DNA of 27,336 bases from JBDTNQ01 sp039933635 (GTDB taxonomy: Bacteria; Acidobacteriota; Vicinamibacteria; Vicinamibacterales; SCN-69-37). The notes under the pieces are model-generated. The model did not search any database. It was given only the letters and a program-made list of their open reading frames with translations, and had not been told where the DNA came from. Positions 1 to 7,253 of the stretch are shown piece by piece. The stretch spans positions 1 to 27,336 of the forward strand of contig JBDTNQ010000057.1 in assembly GCA_039933635.1 (NCBI GenBank), read 5' to 3'. Positions within the stretch are counted from its first letter, which is position 1, and the number at the start of each line of letters is the position of its first letter. Made by a program: the position numbers and the translations under genes.

Positions 1-17
1 CGGCTCGGCGACACGGA

Positions 18-386
18 CTACGCCACGCAGATCCCGGGTACGGCGACCTTCTGAAAGAGGTGGGGCGAGGCGACGCCTGACGACGGATAGGCCTGGAGGC
101 CGGCGAGGAACTCGGGATGTGAGAACGCCGCCCTGAAGTCCGCGGTCGACTCCCACACGGCGTAGTTCAGGTAGGTCGGGCTATCGCCCACGGCGCGATG
201 CAGTTGGGTCGAAATGAAGCCTGGCTGTCGCTTCATGAACGCGGCATCGGCCCGCCAGGCGGCGAGGAAGGCGGGTTCATCGGCGGCATCCATCGTGAAC
301 AGATTCACGAGGACGACGGGCGCGACATCCAGGGTGAGCTGGCGGTCGATCGGAAAGGTTGGGTCCAGAGGGCGCAGCAGCGGCAT
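18..386 (-). CDS. Antibiotic biosynthesis monooxygenase (ABM) domain protein
   Basis: Predicted 122-residue cytoplasmic protein with one ABM-type ferredoxin-like domain over about residues 20-100. The pattern VVLVNLFTM, then AFLAAWRADAAFMKRQPGF, then YLNYAVWES and FRAAFSHPEF is typical of this fold. ABM proteins are small dimers that act as cofactor-free oxygenases, haem-degrading enzymes or quinone-type detoxifiers; the substrate here cannot be told. I chose the ATG at 386 because AGGAG lies just upstream (AACAGGAGACCGTC before the ATG). The frame stays open to 521, but the upstream starts lack such a site and lie across the promoter. It is divergent from the MarR gene, and its promoter overlaps the palindrome at 446-465, so repression by that MarR protein, relieved by a ligand, is the simplest model. 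Confidence 0.85.
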   Translation of the reverse strand: MPLLRPLDPTFPIDRQLTLDVAPVVLVNLFTMDAADEPAFLAAWRADAAFMKRQPGFISTQLHRAVGDSPTYLNYAVWESTADFRAAFSHPEFLAGLQAYPSSGVASPHLFQKVAVPGICVA

Positions 387-435
387 GACGGTCTCCTGTT
401 CGTGTGCGGGCGTGTTCCGCATCGCAACAGGCTCT

Positions 436-464
436 ATTATGTCGCATTGACATGATAATGTCAA
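436..464 (-). promoter_or_regulatory. Sigma70-like promoter of the ABM gene
   Basis: Read on the minus strand, TTGACA (464-459) is a consensus -35 and CATAAT (441-436) is a near-consensus -10, separated by exactly 17 bases. Transcription would start near 430, giving a leader of about 45 bases before the ATG at 386. The -35 lies inside the palindrome at 446-465. Confidence 0.7.
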
Positions 465-465
465 T
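446..465. promoter_or_regulatory. MarR-type operator palindrome
   Basis: ATTGACAT-GATA-ATGTCAAT is a perfect inverted repeat with 8-bp arms and a 4-bp centre, in the gap between the divergent ABM and MarR genes. MarR-family dimers typically bind 16-20 bp palindromes next to their own gene. Both arms contain TTGACA, so a bound dimer would cover the -35 of the ABM promoter and a possible -35 toward the MarR gene. AT-rich DNA in a GC-rich window adds weight. Confidence 0.75.
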
Positions 466-484
466 ATAGTTCCATGGTAACGTA

Positions 485-955
485 ATGGCGATGACGAAAC
501 GCACCCGGGCCGGCGAAGCATTCACCCGATTGGTTCTCGACATCTTCAGGCTCAGCGGCCTGTTGCTGACGGCTGGCGATCGACTCGTGGGGCCTCTGGG
601 GTTGACCAGTGCCCGCTGGCAGATCCTCGGGGTGATCGCCGCCGCCGACTACCCTCAGCCTGTGGCGTGGCTCGCGCGCTCCCTGGGAGCCAACCGGCAG
701 AACGTGCAGCGGATCGTGAACGACCTTCACGCGGCCGGGCTCGTCGCGCTTGAATCGAACCCGAATCATCGACGCGCGCCCCTCGTGGTGCTGAGTGACA
801 AGGGACGGCAAGCGTTCAACGAGGCCATGCGGTTGCAGGCTCCGTGGGCCAATGATCTGGCGGATGGATTGCTCCTGAAAGACCTTGAAACCGCGCACCG
901 CATCGTCATCGCGCTCCGGCAACGGCTCGAGGACACTGACAGGACCGCAGGCTGA
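485..955 (+). CDS. MarR family transcriptional regulator
   Basis: Predicted 156-residue dimeric winged-helix repressor. The N-terminal helix (RLVLDIFRLSGLLLTAGDRLV) is the usual dimer helix. The DNA-binding part follows: LTSARWQILGVI, PVAWLARSLGANRQNVQRIVNDLHAAGLV (helix-turn-helix with recognition helix, about residues 58-84), then the wing ESNPNHRRAPLVVLSDKGRQAF. Length fits the family (about 140-160). The ATG at 485 is followed by a second ATG at 491; no strong ribosome site precedes either. If a promoter using the TTGACA at 447-452 is active, its start would lie close to the start codon. It probably controls itself and the divergent ABM gene through the 446-465 palindrome. Confidence 0.9.
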   Translation: MAMTKRTRAGEAFTRLVLDIFRLSGLLLTAGDRLVGPLGLTSARWQILGVIAAADYPQPVAWLARSLGANRQNVQRIVNDLHAAGLVALESNPNHRRAPLVVLSDKGRQAFNEAMRLQAPWANDLADGLLLKDLETAHRIVIALRQRLEDTDRTAG

Positions 956-970
956 CCGCTCGCCCGAAAG

Positions 971-1294
971 TCACGCAGCAGAGGCGCATCTCATGCAGGT
1001 GGCGGCCCCGGGAAGGGCCTCCAGCCTGGCGTAGCTGATGTCTCCCCCGCAGTGCTCACAGCGACCATAGGTGCCGTTGTCGATGCGCTCGACGGCGTGC
1101 CGCAACTCGGCCACCTCGGCACGCGTGACCTCGTCCAGGCTGCCGAGGACCTCGTCGTTTTCGATCTCGTTGGCGCGTTCGACCCAGTCGCGGTCGCCGG
1201 GTTTACGCAGGTCGGCCTCGATGTTGTCGGCTCGCCTCGAGAGGACCTCAATCCGCGTCAACAACTCCGCGCGCATCGCTTCGTAGCTCGCCAT
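971..1294 (-). CDS. DksA/TraR family C4 zinc-finger protein
   Basis: Predicted 107-residue cytoplasmic protein. An N-terminal coiled-coil hairpin (about residues 1-70, rich in Arg/Glu, with ANEIENDEVLGSLDEV near its tip) is followed by a C-terminal zinc finger, CEHC-X17-CMRC, as in DksA. Family members enter the RNA polymerase secondary channel and tune initiation, often with ppGpp. It is shorter than E. coli DksA (151 residues), as many TraR/DksA-like paralogues are. The ATG at 1294 is preferred because AAGGAG sits 7-8 bases upstream; the frame runs open to 1360 without another good site. It lies 172 bases downstream of the PQQ gene on the same strand and converges with MarR, so it is probably its own unit. 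Confidence 0.85.
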   Translation of the reverse strand: MASYEAMRAELLTRIEVLSRRADNIEADLRKPGDRDWVERANEIENDEVLGSLDEVTRAEVAELRHAVERIDNGTYGRCEHCGGDISYARLEALPGAATCMRCASAA

Positions 1295-1466
1295 CGTGTC
1301 GCTCCTTGGCCCGGGAAGGCCTCGTCGGCCCGCATCTGGCCATAGCAGGAAGCGAGCCAATGACGCGGTCTCGCGACCGTGAACGATTCACCATGACGCC
1401 GCGCTGGGTCTGGCGCGGCCGTCGCGGAATGTCCATGGGGCGCTGTGGGAAATTACGCGCCGCGAG

Positions 1467-3467
1467 TCACTTGATCGAGTACCCGATCAGCTCATCGGAG
1501 CTGGCGGCCCGGAAGAACCCGCCGCCCGCGGCGCTGACGACGACGTACTGTTTGCCGTCCTTGCCCATGTAGGTCGCGGGCATGCCCTGATTCGGCGCCG
1601 GCAATTTGTCTTTCCAGAGTTCCTTGCCGTTGCGCGCGTCGAACGCGCGGAAGTAGCCGTCGAGCGTGGCACCGATGAAGACGAGGTTGCCGGCGGTCGT
1701 GATCGCGCCGCCGGAGCTTGGCATCCCCGTGGGCGCCACGCCCTTCTTCGACAGTTCATCGAATTCCCCGAGCGGCACGCGCCAGGCAATGTCGCCGGTG
1801 TTGGCATTGACCGCCACGAGTTCGCCCCAGGGCGTCGGCGAGCAACTCCACATGTTCTCGGTGTTCCAGTAGCGATTGAAGGGCCCGGGCGTCTTGCTGA
1901 AGCTTTGCGGGCCAGGTGTCGCGTTGGGATTCGGCGCGGCGCCGCGTCGGCCGAGGCCGCCCGAAGCTGCGGGTTGAACCTTGCCGAGCTGGCCGGCGTT
2001 GAGCACGTTGCCGATCAGCAGACCGAGCTGGGCGTTGTAGGTCATGCCCATCCAATTGCTGCCGCCCTGCGCGCCAGGCATGTTGAGCACGTTCTCGTCG
2101 GTGCGCCACGGCAGATAGATGCCGGTGTCGGCGAACTTGTACTGGTCCCACAAGCCTTCGCAGAACTTCTGATGTTCGGGCGACACCTTCGCCAGCTGCG
2201 ACAGGTCCTCGCGCGTGGCCTTGATGCGCGCGAGCGGTTCTGGCTTGACCGGGAACGGCTGCGTCTTCGACGTCACCTCGCCCGGCACCGTCGACTGCGG
2301 CACCGGCCGTTCCTCCATCCCGAAAATCGGTTCGCCCGTCTCGCGGTTGAAGACGAAGAAGAGCGACATCTTCGTCGACTGGCCGACGGCAGGAATCACG
2401 CGTCCGTTACGGCGCACGTCGAACAGAATCGGCGCGGCGGCGAGGTCGTAGTCCCAGATGTCGTGATGGACGAGCTGCCGGTACCACTTGAGCTTGCCCG
2501 TGGCCGCGTCGATCGCAAGCAGCGAGTTGGCGTAGAGGTTGTCGCCCTCCGCGCCGCCGCCGTAGTAGTCGTTGATCGCCGGGCCTTCGGGTTTGTCGGT
2601 CGGGACGAACAGGAGGCCGCGCGCTTCGTCGATCGAGAACGCACCCCAGAGTCCCGGCGTCGCATCGGCGTCGGCGGCTTTGCCCCACGAGGTGTGATTG
2701 GGATCGCCCTGCTGGGCCTTGAGATACGCGGTCCACACCGGAGAACCGGTCACCACGTTGAACGCCTTCACCGTGTTGCCCTTCGGGCCTTCGTTTTCTC
2801 CGCGCGTGATGATCAGGTTCTTGTAGATCGATGGCGGCGAGTTGTGACGCGCGCCCGCAATGACCCCGTTCGTGCCAAACGTCGGGATCAGCTTGCCGGT
2901 CTTCGCGTCGATCGCCGCCAGACCGCCGGCGAGCTGCGAGAAGATGCGTGGTCCCTCGGTCTTCGTGCCGGCCCAGTAGAGCGGTCCCCGGACGTTGGTG
3001 CCCACGCTATCGCCGCCGCCGCGACCGCCGCGGCCTCCGCCAGCGGCGCCGCGTCCCTGGGGATTCGCGCCGGCGGTTCGGCCCTCCTCGGCAGCTGCGG
3101 CGGCGGCCGCCGCGGCCGCTCCGGCCGAGGCCACCATCGGCGTAATGGGACCTTCCGGGTACTTCCAGATGAGCGTGCCCTTGACGCCATCAACGGCGAA
3201 GATGCCGTTGGGCGCGCTGAAGTAGATCACGCTGTCAACGATCATCGGCGGAAAGGCGAAGCGACCGCCACCGGTGTGAAACGTCCACGTGCGAGTCAGC
3301 TTGCCGACATTCGCCGTCGTGATCTGGGTGAGCGAGGAGTAGCGCTGCGCGCCCTGATCGCCGAGCGGATACGCCCAGTCTTTTCCGGCGGCGCCGTTCG
3401 GCGCCTGCCCCTGCAGCGACAGGGTCGTCGCCACGCACACGAGTAGCACGGCTGCGTACCGTTTCAC
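1467..3467 (-). CDS. Secreted PQQ-binding beta-propeller dehydrogenase (quinoprotein glucose dehydrogenase-like), copy 1
   Basis: Predicted 666-residue periplasmic protein with signal peptide (KRYAAVLLVCVATTLSLQGQA). It has repeated propeller blades with Trp-docking motifs (TRTWTFHTGG, GKLKWYRQLVHHDIWDYD, GDIAWRVPLGEFDEL, FRAFDARNGKELWKDKL). HHDIWDYDLAAAPILFD plus STKMSLFFVFNRETG match the quinoprotein glucose dehydrogenase region that supplies the catalytic Asp and the PQQ-contacting Lys. No CXXCH is present, so electrons must leave to a separate acceptor. A poly-Ala run and a Gly/Arg-rich loop lie near residues 115-165. The start is GTG at 3467: GGAGG lies 6 bases upstream and the GTG overlaps the stop of the upstream hydrolase (GTGA, 3464-3467), indicating translational coupling. 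The paralogue at 19112 has the same layout. Substrate unknown. Confidence 0.88.
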   Translation of the reverse strand: MKRYAAVLLVCVATTLSLQGQAPNGAAGKDWAYPLGDQGAQRYSSLTQITTANVGKLTRTWTFHTGGGRFAFPPMIVDSVIYFSAPNGIFAVDGVKGTLIWKYPEGPITPMVASAGAAAAAAAAAAEEGRTAGANPQGRGAAGGGRGGRGGGDSVGTNVRGPLYWAGTKTEGPRIFSQLAGGLAAIDAKTGKLIPTFGTNGVIAGARHNSPPSIYKNLIITRGENEGPKGNTVKAFNVVTGSPVWTAYLKAQQGDPNHTSWGKAADADATPGLWGAFSIDEARGLLFVPTDKPEGPAINDYYGGGAEGDNLYANSLLAIDAATGKLKWYRQLVHHDIWDYDLAAAPILFDVRRNGRVIPAVGQSTKMSLFFVFNRETGEPIFGMEERPVPQSTVPGEVTSKTQPFPVKPEPLARIKATREDLSQLAKVSPEHQKFCEGLWDQYKFADTGIYLPWRTDENVLNMPGAQGGSNWMGMTYNAQLGLLIGNVLNAGQLGKVQPAASGGLGRRGAAPNPNATPGPQSFSKTPGPFNRYWNTENMWSCSPTPWGELVAVNANTGDIAWRVPLGEFDELSKKGVAPTGMPSSGGAITTAGNLVFIGATLDGYFRAFDARNGKELWKDKLPAPNQGMPATYMGKDGKQYVVVSAAGGGFFRAASSDELIGYSIK

Positions 3468-4660
3468 TGCAGACCTCCATTGCCGCCGCGGCCGGACGCC
3501 GCAGCGGGCGGCGCGGGAGTGCGGTAGTAGTCCGCACCACGCGCCTGATCGAGCGCGGCCCTGTTGGCCGCCACTCGCGCCCGACCGCATTCAAGTTCCA
3601 CATCCATGTACCGCGCCGCCTTCTCGGGCGTGAACAGCATCGGGTGCGGTCCGGCGACCGGGTAATTGCGCAGCGCCGCGATCGTCTCCGTCTTGAGCAT
3701 GTTGATGTCCGGATGCACCTGTACGACGGCTTCGACCTTCGCGCGTTTCGCTTCGTCGAAGATGCGCTGGAACGCCGCAAGGCTCGCGTAGGTGGAAAAC
3801 CTCGACGCGGTGAGGTTGAGGATGTTGAACGTGCGGCCCTGATACGTTGCCGGAAAGATGCCCGACACCGACGTCGGCGTGTGACCCGGCAGCAGGAAGA
3901 GCGTGATGGTCGTGTCGCCGAGTGTGACCTTCTGTCCGTCGAGCACATCGACGCCGCGACGCACCTTCGTGCCGGACGTCATCACGACATCCCAGTCGAG
4001 CTTGCCCATCAGAATCGTCGGGTTGTAGTTCCTCTGGAAGTACTCGAGACCGCCGACATGATCGAAGTGGTGATGGCCGATCACGAGGTACTTGATGTCG
4101 GCCGGATTGAGGCCGACGTTCTTCATGCCGGCTTCGAGGATGTTCCGCGCGTTCTCCTCGCTATCGAGCGTGTCCCACAGAATCAGACCCGCGCTCGTCT
4201 TGATCACCCACGCACCGACCGAGCCCGTGCCCGCGTAGTAGACGTTGTCGAATACCTGCACGAAGTCGCCGCCGTTGACCGGTGCCACCGTCGCGCCGGC
4301 ATTCCAGGTGCAGAAGCGACTCACTTCATTCGTCAGATCGGCCCCCGCGATCTTCTTCGCGTTCGCCACGATCGACTGAGCCTCGGCCGATAAGGCGAAC
4401 TGGTCCGGTGTCGGATCGCCCGCCCCGCCGCCCTGGCCCGCCTCGGGCATGGTGTAGAGCGTGTTCGACGTGCCGTAGCCACCCGGCTCCGGCGCCGCGC
4501 CGCGCCCACCGCCGCCTTGCCGGCCGCCACCCGCAGCGCCCTGTCGCGCGCCGCCTGTCTGTTCCGCAGTTGGACGCGCGCCCTGCGCGCTCAGCGACAC
4601 CGCGCACGCGGCCGCCAACGCAATGACTCCAAGCACGCGGCCTGTACCCTGATGTCGCAT
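3464..4660 (-). CDS. Secreted metallo-beta-lactamase-fold hydrolase
   Basis: Predicted 398-residue exported protein. A signal peptide (VLGVIALAAACAVSLSAQG) is followed by a Gly/Arg-rich tract (residues 35-62) and an MBL domain over about 130-345. Metal ligands are visible: H196-x-H198-x-D200-H201 in the GHHHFDHVGG motif, H260 in LLPGHTP and probably H316 in VQVHPDI, a class B3-like arrangement. The C-terminus is a short Ala/Pro/Gly tail. MBL-fold enzymes hydrolyse lactams, lactones, thioesters or phosphoesters; a lactonase acting on the product of a sugar-oxidising PQQ enzyme would fit its coupled partner, but that is inference. The ATG at 4660 has GGAGG upstream. The gene begins 60 bases after the cytochrome/HhH gene and has its own 22-bp box and extended -10 in between. 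Confidence 0.88.
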   Translation of the reverse strand: MRHQGTGRVLGVIALAAACAVSLSAQGARPTAEQTGGARQGAAGGGRQGGGGRGAAPEPGGYGTSNTLYTMPEAGQGGGAGDPTPDQFALSAEAQSIVANAKKIAGADLTNEVSRFCTWNAGATVAPVNGGDFVQVFDNVYYAGTGSVGAWVIKTSAGLILWDTLDSEENARNILEAGMKNVGLNPADIKYLVIGHHHFDHVGGLEYFQRNYNPTILMGKLDWDVVMTSGTKVRRGVDVLDGQKVTLGDTTITLFLLPGHTPTSVSGIFPATYQGRTFNILNLTASRFSTYASLAAFQRIFDEAKRAKVEAVVQVHPDINMLKTETIAALRNYPVAGPHPMLFTPEKAARYMDVELECGRARVAANRAALDQARGADYYRTPAPPAAASGRGGNGGLQ

Positions 4661-4685
4661 ACGCCTCCGCTGTGGTTTGGCGGGA

Positions 4686-4694
4686 AGTGTAGCA
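4686..4694 (-). promoter_or_regulatory. Extended -10 element of the MBL-PQQ promoter
   Basis: On the minus strand TGC-TACACT gives an extended -10 (TGn) with hexamer TACACT, 30 bp beyond the 22-bp box at 4721-4742. There is no recognisable -35, as expected for an activator-dependent promoter. Start of transcription would be near 4680, about 20 bases before the ATG. Confidence 0.45.
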
Positions 4695-4720
4695 GTGCAG
4701 AGCCTCGTGCCGATGCCTCG

Positions 4721-4742
4721 TTACGGTAGTGACACGGTAACC
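4721..4742 (+). promoter_or_regulatory. 22-bp tandem regulatory box A
   Basis: TTACGGT-AGTGAC-ACGGTAACC, two ACGGT cores exactly 11 bp apart. It overlaps the last codons and stop of the cytochrome/HhH gene and lies 61 bp upstream of the MBL start. It matches the consensus TTACGGT-N6-ACSGTNACM shared with boxes at 5340, 12654, 19032 and 21135. Confidence 0.7.
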
Positions 4743-5230
4743 GAGCCGAACGTCAGGTTCTTCTGGCGACGTTCGATCCACACCGCGTCAACGCCGGGAA
4801 CCGAGGCGACATCCTGCCAACTCGCAAACGCCGGGTGCCCCGGCCGAAACGCGACGATCGCCTTCGCATCGTTCTCGTCGAGGCCCAGACCGTCAACGAT
4901 CTGAGCCGCCGTTGCGGTGTTGATGGTCACGGGCTTGCCGTACTGATCGGTGAGGTAGTCGATGACTTGATTGAGTTCCTCTTCCTTGCCTTCGGCGCCT
5001 TCCGTCACCATCTTCTCGACCACGGCGATCCACTCCGCGTTCGAGTGGCGCGTGGAAACGACTCGATCGATGGGATGGCAGCCCTGGCAAAGGCGCACGG
5101 TTGTCTCTTGCCCTGGCCCGGCAGGCAGGTCCTGCGATGCGGTCCACTCGCGCGCACTCGGGTCGACGATCGCGACAAGGGCAATCATGAGGCCGCAGGC
5201 CAGTACGAGACGATGCATTGAAGCCATCAT
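4721..5230 (-). CDS. Exported c-type cytochrome fused to a helix-hairpin-helix domain, copy 1
   Basis: Predicted 169-residue protein. An N-terminal hydrophobic export segment (LVLACGLMIALVAIV) is followed by a single haem-binding motif C48-Q-G-C51-H52. The likely axial Met is M74 (WIAVVEKMVTEG). A ComEA-like HhH domain follows (INTATAAQIVDGLGLDEND through DVASVPGVD, about residues 100-155). This order resembles a small mono-haem cytochrome joined to a ComEA-type module. It may carry electrons from the PQQ enzyme encoded downstream on the same strand; the role of the HhH part in an exported protein is unclear. The start is uncertain among ATGs at 5230, 5227 and 5218; none has a strong ribosome site. 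The half-site at 5257-5270 lies just upstream, and box A overlaps its 3' end. Confidence 0.8.
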   Translation of the reverse strand: MMASMHRLVLACGLMIALVAIVDPSAREWTASQDLPAGPGQETTVRLCQGCHPIDRVVSTRHSNAEWIAVVEKMVTEGAEGKEEELNQVIDYLTDQYGKPVTINTATAAQIVDGLGLDENDAKAIVAFRPGHPAFASWQDVASVPGVDAVWIERRQKNLTFGSVTVSLP

Positions 5231-5256
5231 GCCGCGTCCGAAGGCCCGAGCAGACG

Positions 5257-5270
5257 TGTAACGGTTACCC
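5257..5270. promoter_or_regulatory. Half-site of the 22-bp box
   Basis: TGTAACGGTTACCC contains GTAAC-G-GTTAC, a perfect 11-base inverted repeat, and matches one 11-bp unit of the tandem box. The second unit is not conserved on either side. It lies 27 bases upstream of the first possible start of the cytochrome/HhH gene, so it may control that gene weakly or together with box C at 5340. Confidence 0.45.
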
Positions 5271-5339
5271 GGAATCCTCTTCTTCGACCGCCTGGCCATG
5301 TTGGGTCGAGGCGCGCCGGGACTCATCAAGCGGAGGCCG

Positions 5340-5361
5340 TTACGGTGTCACCACGGTGACA
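5340..5361 (+). promoter_or_regulatory. 22-bp tandem regulatory box C
   Basis: TTACGGT-GTCACC-ACGGTGACA, two direct ACGGT cores 11 bp apart, in the gap between the divergent cytochrome/HhH and double-hydrolase genes. An extended -10 toward the hydrolase follows 28 bp later. Confidence 0.7.
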
Positions 5362-5385
5362 TCAGGCGGCGGATCGATCCGGTGG

Positions 5386-5394
5386 TGCTATCGT
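5386..5394 (+). promoter_or_regulatory. Extended -10 element of the double-hydrolase promoter
   Basis: TGC-TATCGT is an extended -10, with the hexamer 28 bp after box C and no clear -35. Transcription would start near 5401, giving a leader of about 120 bases that holds the hairpin at 5451-5491. Confidence 0.45.
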
Positions 5395-5450
5395 CCCTAC
5401 TCTCGAGGAACACGCGCCGCGGTGACCGTGCTGAGATCGGGCGCGGGCGT

Positions 5451-5491
5451 CGCATTCAGGCCTGTCAGTCGCCGCTGTGGTGCCTGATGCG
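5451..5491 (+). other. Hairpin in the leader of the double-hydrolase mRNA
   Basis: CGCATTCAGGC (5451-5461) pairs with GCCTGATGCG (5482-5491) as a 10-bp stem with one bulged T and a 20-base loop. It ends 18 bases before the GGAGG ribosome site at 5510. No U-tract follows, so it is not an intrinsic terminator. Confidence 0.4.
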
Positions 5492-5519
5492 TGCGTGGCG
5501 AGTCGCCATGGAGGGATCA

Positions 5520-7253
5520 ATGCGTCGGACGTTGACAATCGTTGGACTAGCCGTCGCGGCCGCCGCCGCGCTTGGCGCCCAGCAGCCGGCGTCCCAGCCC
5601 GCGCCCGGCGCCGGACGGTCTGGACGCCAGGGGGGCGTCGGCGCACCGCAAGGCGCGCCGAACGAAGGGCGCGGACGGGGCGGGGCGTTGCTGACCGTCG
5701 AACGGGATCTCGAGTATGGGCGCGCCGGCAGCCAGCGCCTGCTCCTGGATCTCTACCGGATGGTCCCGTCCAACGCACCGAGCCCGGTCCTCGTCTGGAT
5801 CCACGGCACCGAGCCGCCCCTGTCCACAAAGCTGGCGACACCAGCCGTTGCCTTCGTCTCCGCGGCGAGCGGCTACGCCGTGGCCAGCGTCGAGTATCAG
5901 ACCGCATCGTCCACGACGCCCGCGATGCAGTTGGGCGATCTCAAGGCGGCAGTGCGGTGGCTGCGGGCACACGCGGGGTCGTACGGGCTCGATGCCGATC
6001 ACATCGGCGTCATTGGCTTTGGGCTTGGCGGTCAACTTGCCGCGCTCCTCGGGACGACGGCGGACGTGCCGTCGCTCGATGGCGATGGCGGCAGCGCGGG
6101 GCAGTCCAGCCGTGTGCAGGCGGTGGTCGATCTGGCCGGACCGACCTCGACCGGCGGCCTCAACCCGGTGACCTATGTGACCGGCGACGATGCCCCGACG
6201 CTGATTCTGCATGGAACAGCCGACCGCAAGGTCTCGACTCTCGAGAGTCAGGCGCTCGTCGTGGCGCTGAAGGTCGCTGGCGTGACCACGACGCTCGACC
6301 TGCAGTTCGCAGTGGGCCACGATCAGGGCGCGCTGCTCTCGCCGGTGGCGATGCAGACGGTGGGCGCGTTCCTCGATCAGCAACTTCGCGTGCCATCCGC
6401 AGGTCGGAGTGGTCAAGGCGGTGGCGGAGGTCTCTCGAGCTTCGTCGGCACGCCGGCAGACACCTACATCGACCCGATCGCGCTCGATCTCGGCGGCACG
6501 CAGTACAGGCTGTATCCGACAGCGGCCCGCGGCGCCGGCACGTTCGGCAGCTATCGCGTCTATCTGCCCCCGGATTACCAGTCCAATGCCTCGCGACGCT
6601 ATCCCGTCATCTACTTCCTTCACGGGCGCAGCGTGGACTCCAAACGCCCGCTCGTCGCGGGCTACGTCGCGCGCGTCGACGCGGCGATTCGGGCCGGCAT
6701 CATGCCACCGGCCATCATCGTCATCCCGCAGGGATTGACGACTGGCTGGTATGTGGATGCCGAGGACGGTGCCCATCCGATGGAATCCGTGATCGTCAAG
6801 AACCTGATTCCCTACATCGATGCGACCTACCGGACGATCGCGGCGCGCGCCGGGCGCGCCATCGAGGGACACTCGATGGGCGGCTACGGCGCGCTACACA
6901 TCGGGTTCAAATACCCTGATCTCTTCTCGGCCGTGACCGGCAACTCGCCGGCGCTGGTCGACGATATGACGGACGGCGTCGGCAGCCAGGCATTCTGGCT
7001 CTCGCAGGCGCCGGCGACGTTGGCGAAGGCCAACCTCGACAAGGTGCGTGCGCAGAAGATTCGAATTATCGCCGGGGATCGCGACTCACTCTTCGCGGTC
7101 GGGAAGAAGCTCGATGAGGCGCTCACGGGCATGAGCGTCCGGCACCAGTTCTTCCCGGTCGTCGGGTCCCCGCACAACCACGATCAGCTCCTGCAGTACG
7201 AAACGTTCGACACCATGGCCTTCTACGCCGAGGTGTTCGGCAGGGGCAAGTGA
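5520..7253 (+). CDS. Secreted tandem alpha/beta-hydrolase: degenerate N-domain plus active esterase domain
   Basis: Predicted 577-residue exported protein with signal peptide RRTLTIVGLAVAAAAALGAQ and a Gly/Arg-rich linker (about 25-60). The first alpha/beta-hydrolase domain (about 60-295) resembles BD-FAE/carboxylesterase proteins (VLVWIHG; DADHIGVIGFGLGGQLAALL), but the nucleophile elbow reads G-F-G168-L-G, with Gly in place of Ser. Asp (HGTADRKVS, about 235) and His (VGHDQG) remain. A second Gly-rich linker precedes an esterase-D/feruloyl-esterase-like domain (about 330-575) with YRVYLPPDY, the elbow G-H-S452-M-G-G, Asp in GDRDS (about 520) and His in SPHNHD (about 551), so this half looks active. 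The ATG at 5520 has GGAGG 5 bases upstream. It is preceded by box C and divergent from the cytochrome/HhH gene. Likely role: de-esterifying an extracellular or periplasmic substrate. Confidence 0.87.
   Translation: MRRTLTIVGLAVAAAAALGAQQPASQPAPGAGRSGRQGGVGAPQGAPNEGRGRGGALLTVERDLEYGRAGSQRLLLDLYRMVPSNAPSPVLVWIHGTEPPLSTKLATPAVAFVSAASGYAVASVEYQTASSTTPAMQLGDLKAAVRWLRAHAGSYGLDADHIGVIGFGLGGQLAALLGTTADVPSLDGDGGSAGQSSRVQAVVDLAGPTSTGGLNPVTYVTGDDAPTLILHGTADRKVSTLESQALVVALKVAGVTTTLDLQFAVGHDQGALLSPVAMQTVGAFLDQQLRVPSAGRSGQGGGGGLSSFVGTPADTYIDPIALDLGGTQYRLYPTAARGAGTFGSYRVYLPPDYQSNASRRYPVIYFLHGRSVDSKRPLVAGYVARVDAAIRAGIMPPAIIVIPQGLTTGWYVDAEDGAHPMESVIVKNLIPYIDATYRTIAARAGRAIEGHSMGGYGALHIGFKYPDLFSAVTGNSPALVDDMTDGVGSQAFWLSQAPATLAKANLDKVRAQKIRIIAGDRDSLFAVGKKLDEALTGMSVRHQFFPVVGSPHNHDQLLQYETFDTMAFYAEVFGRGK

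Noticed and set aside
1379..1391. GTGAA-CGA-TTCAC inverted repeat upstream of the zinc-finger gene
   Set aside because: Short arms, no clear promoter around it and no second copy; too weak to call an operator.
1905..3446. 513-codon open frame antisense to the first PQQ gene
   Set aside because: Arg/Val/Asp-rich mirror translation with no motifs; the minus-strand frame carries clear PQQ propeller repeats and a coupled start.
5477..6919. 480-codon open frame overlapping the double hydrolase in another frame
   Set aside because: Arg-rich with no recognisable motif; the hydrolase frame has signal peptide, elbows and ribosome site.
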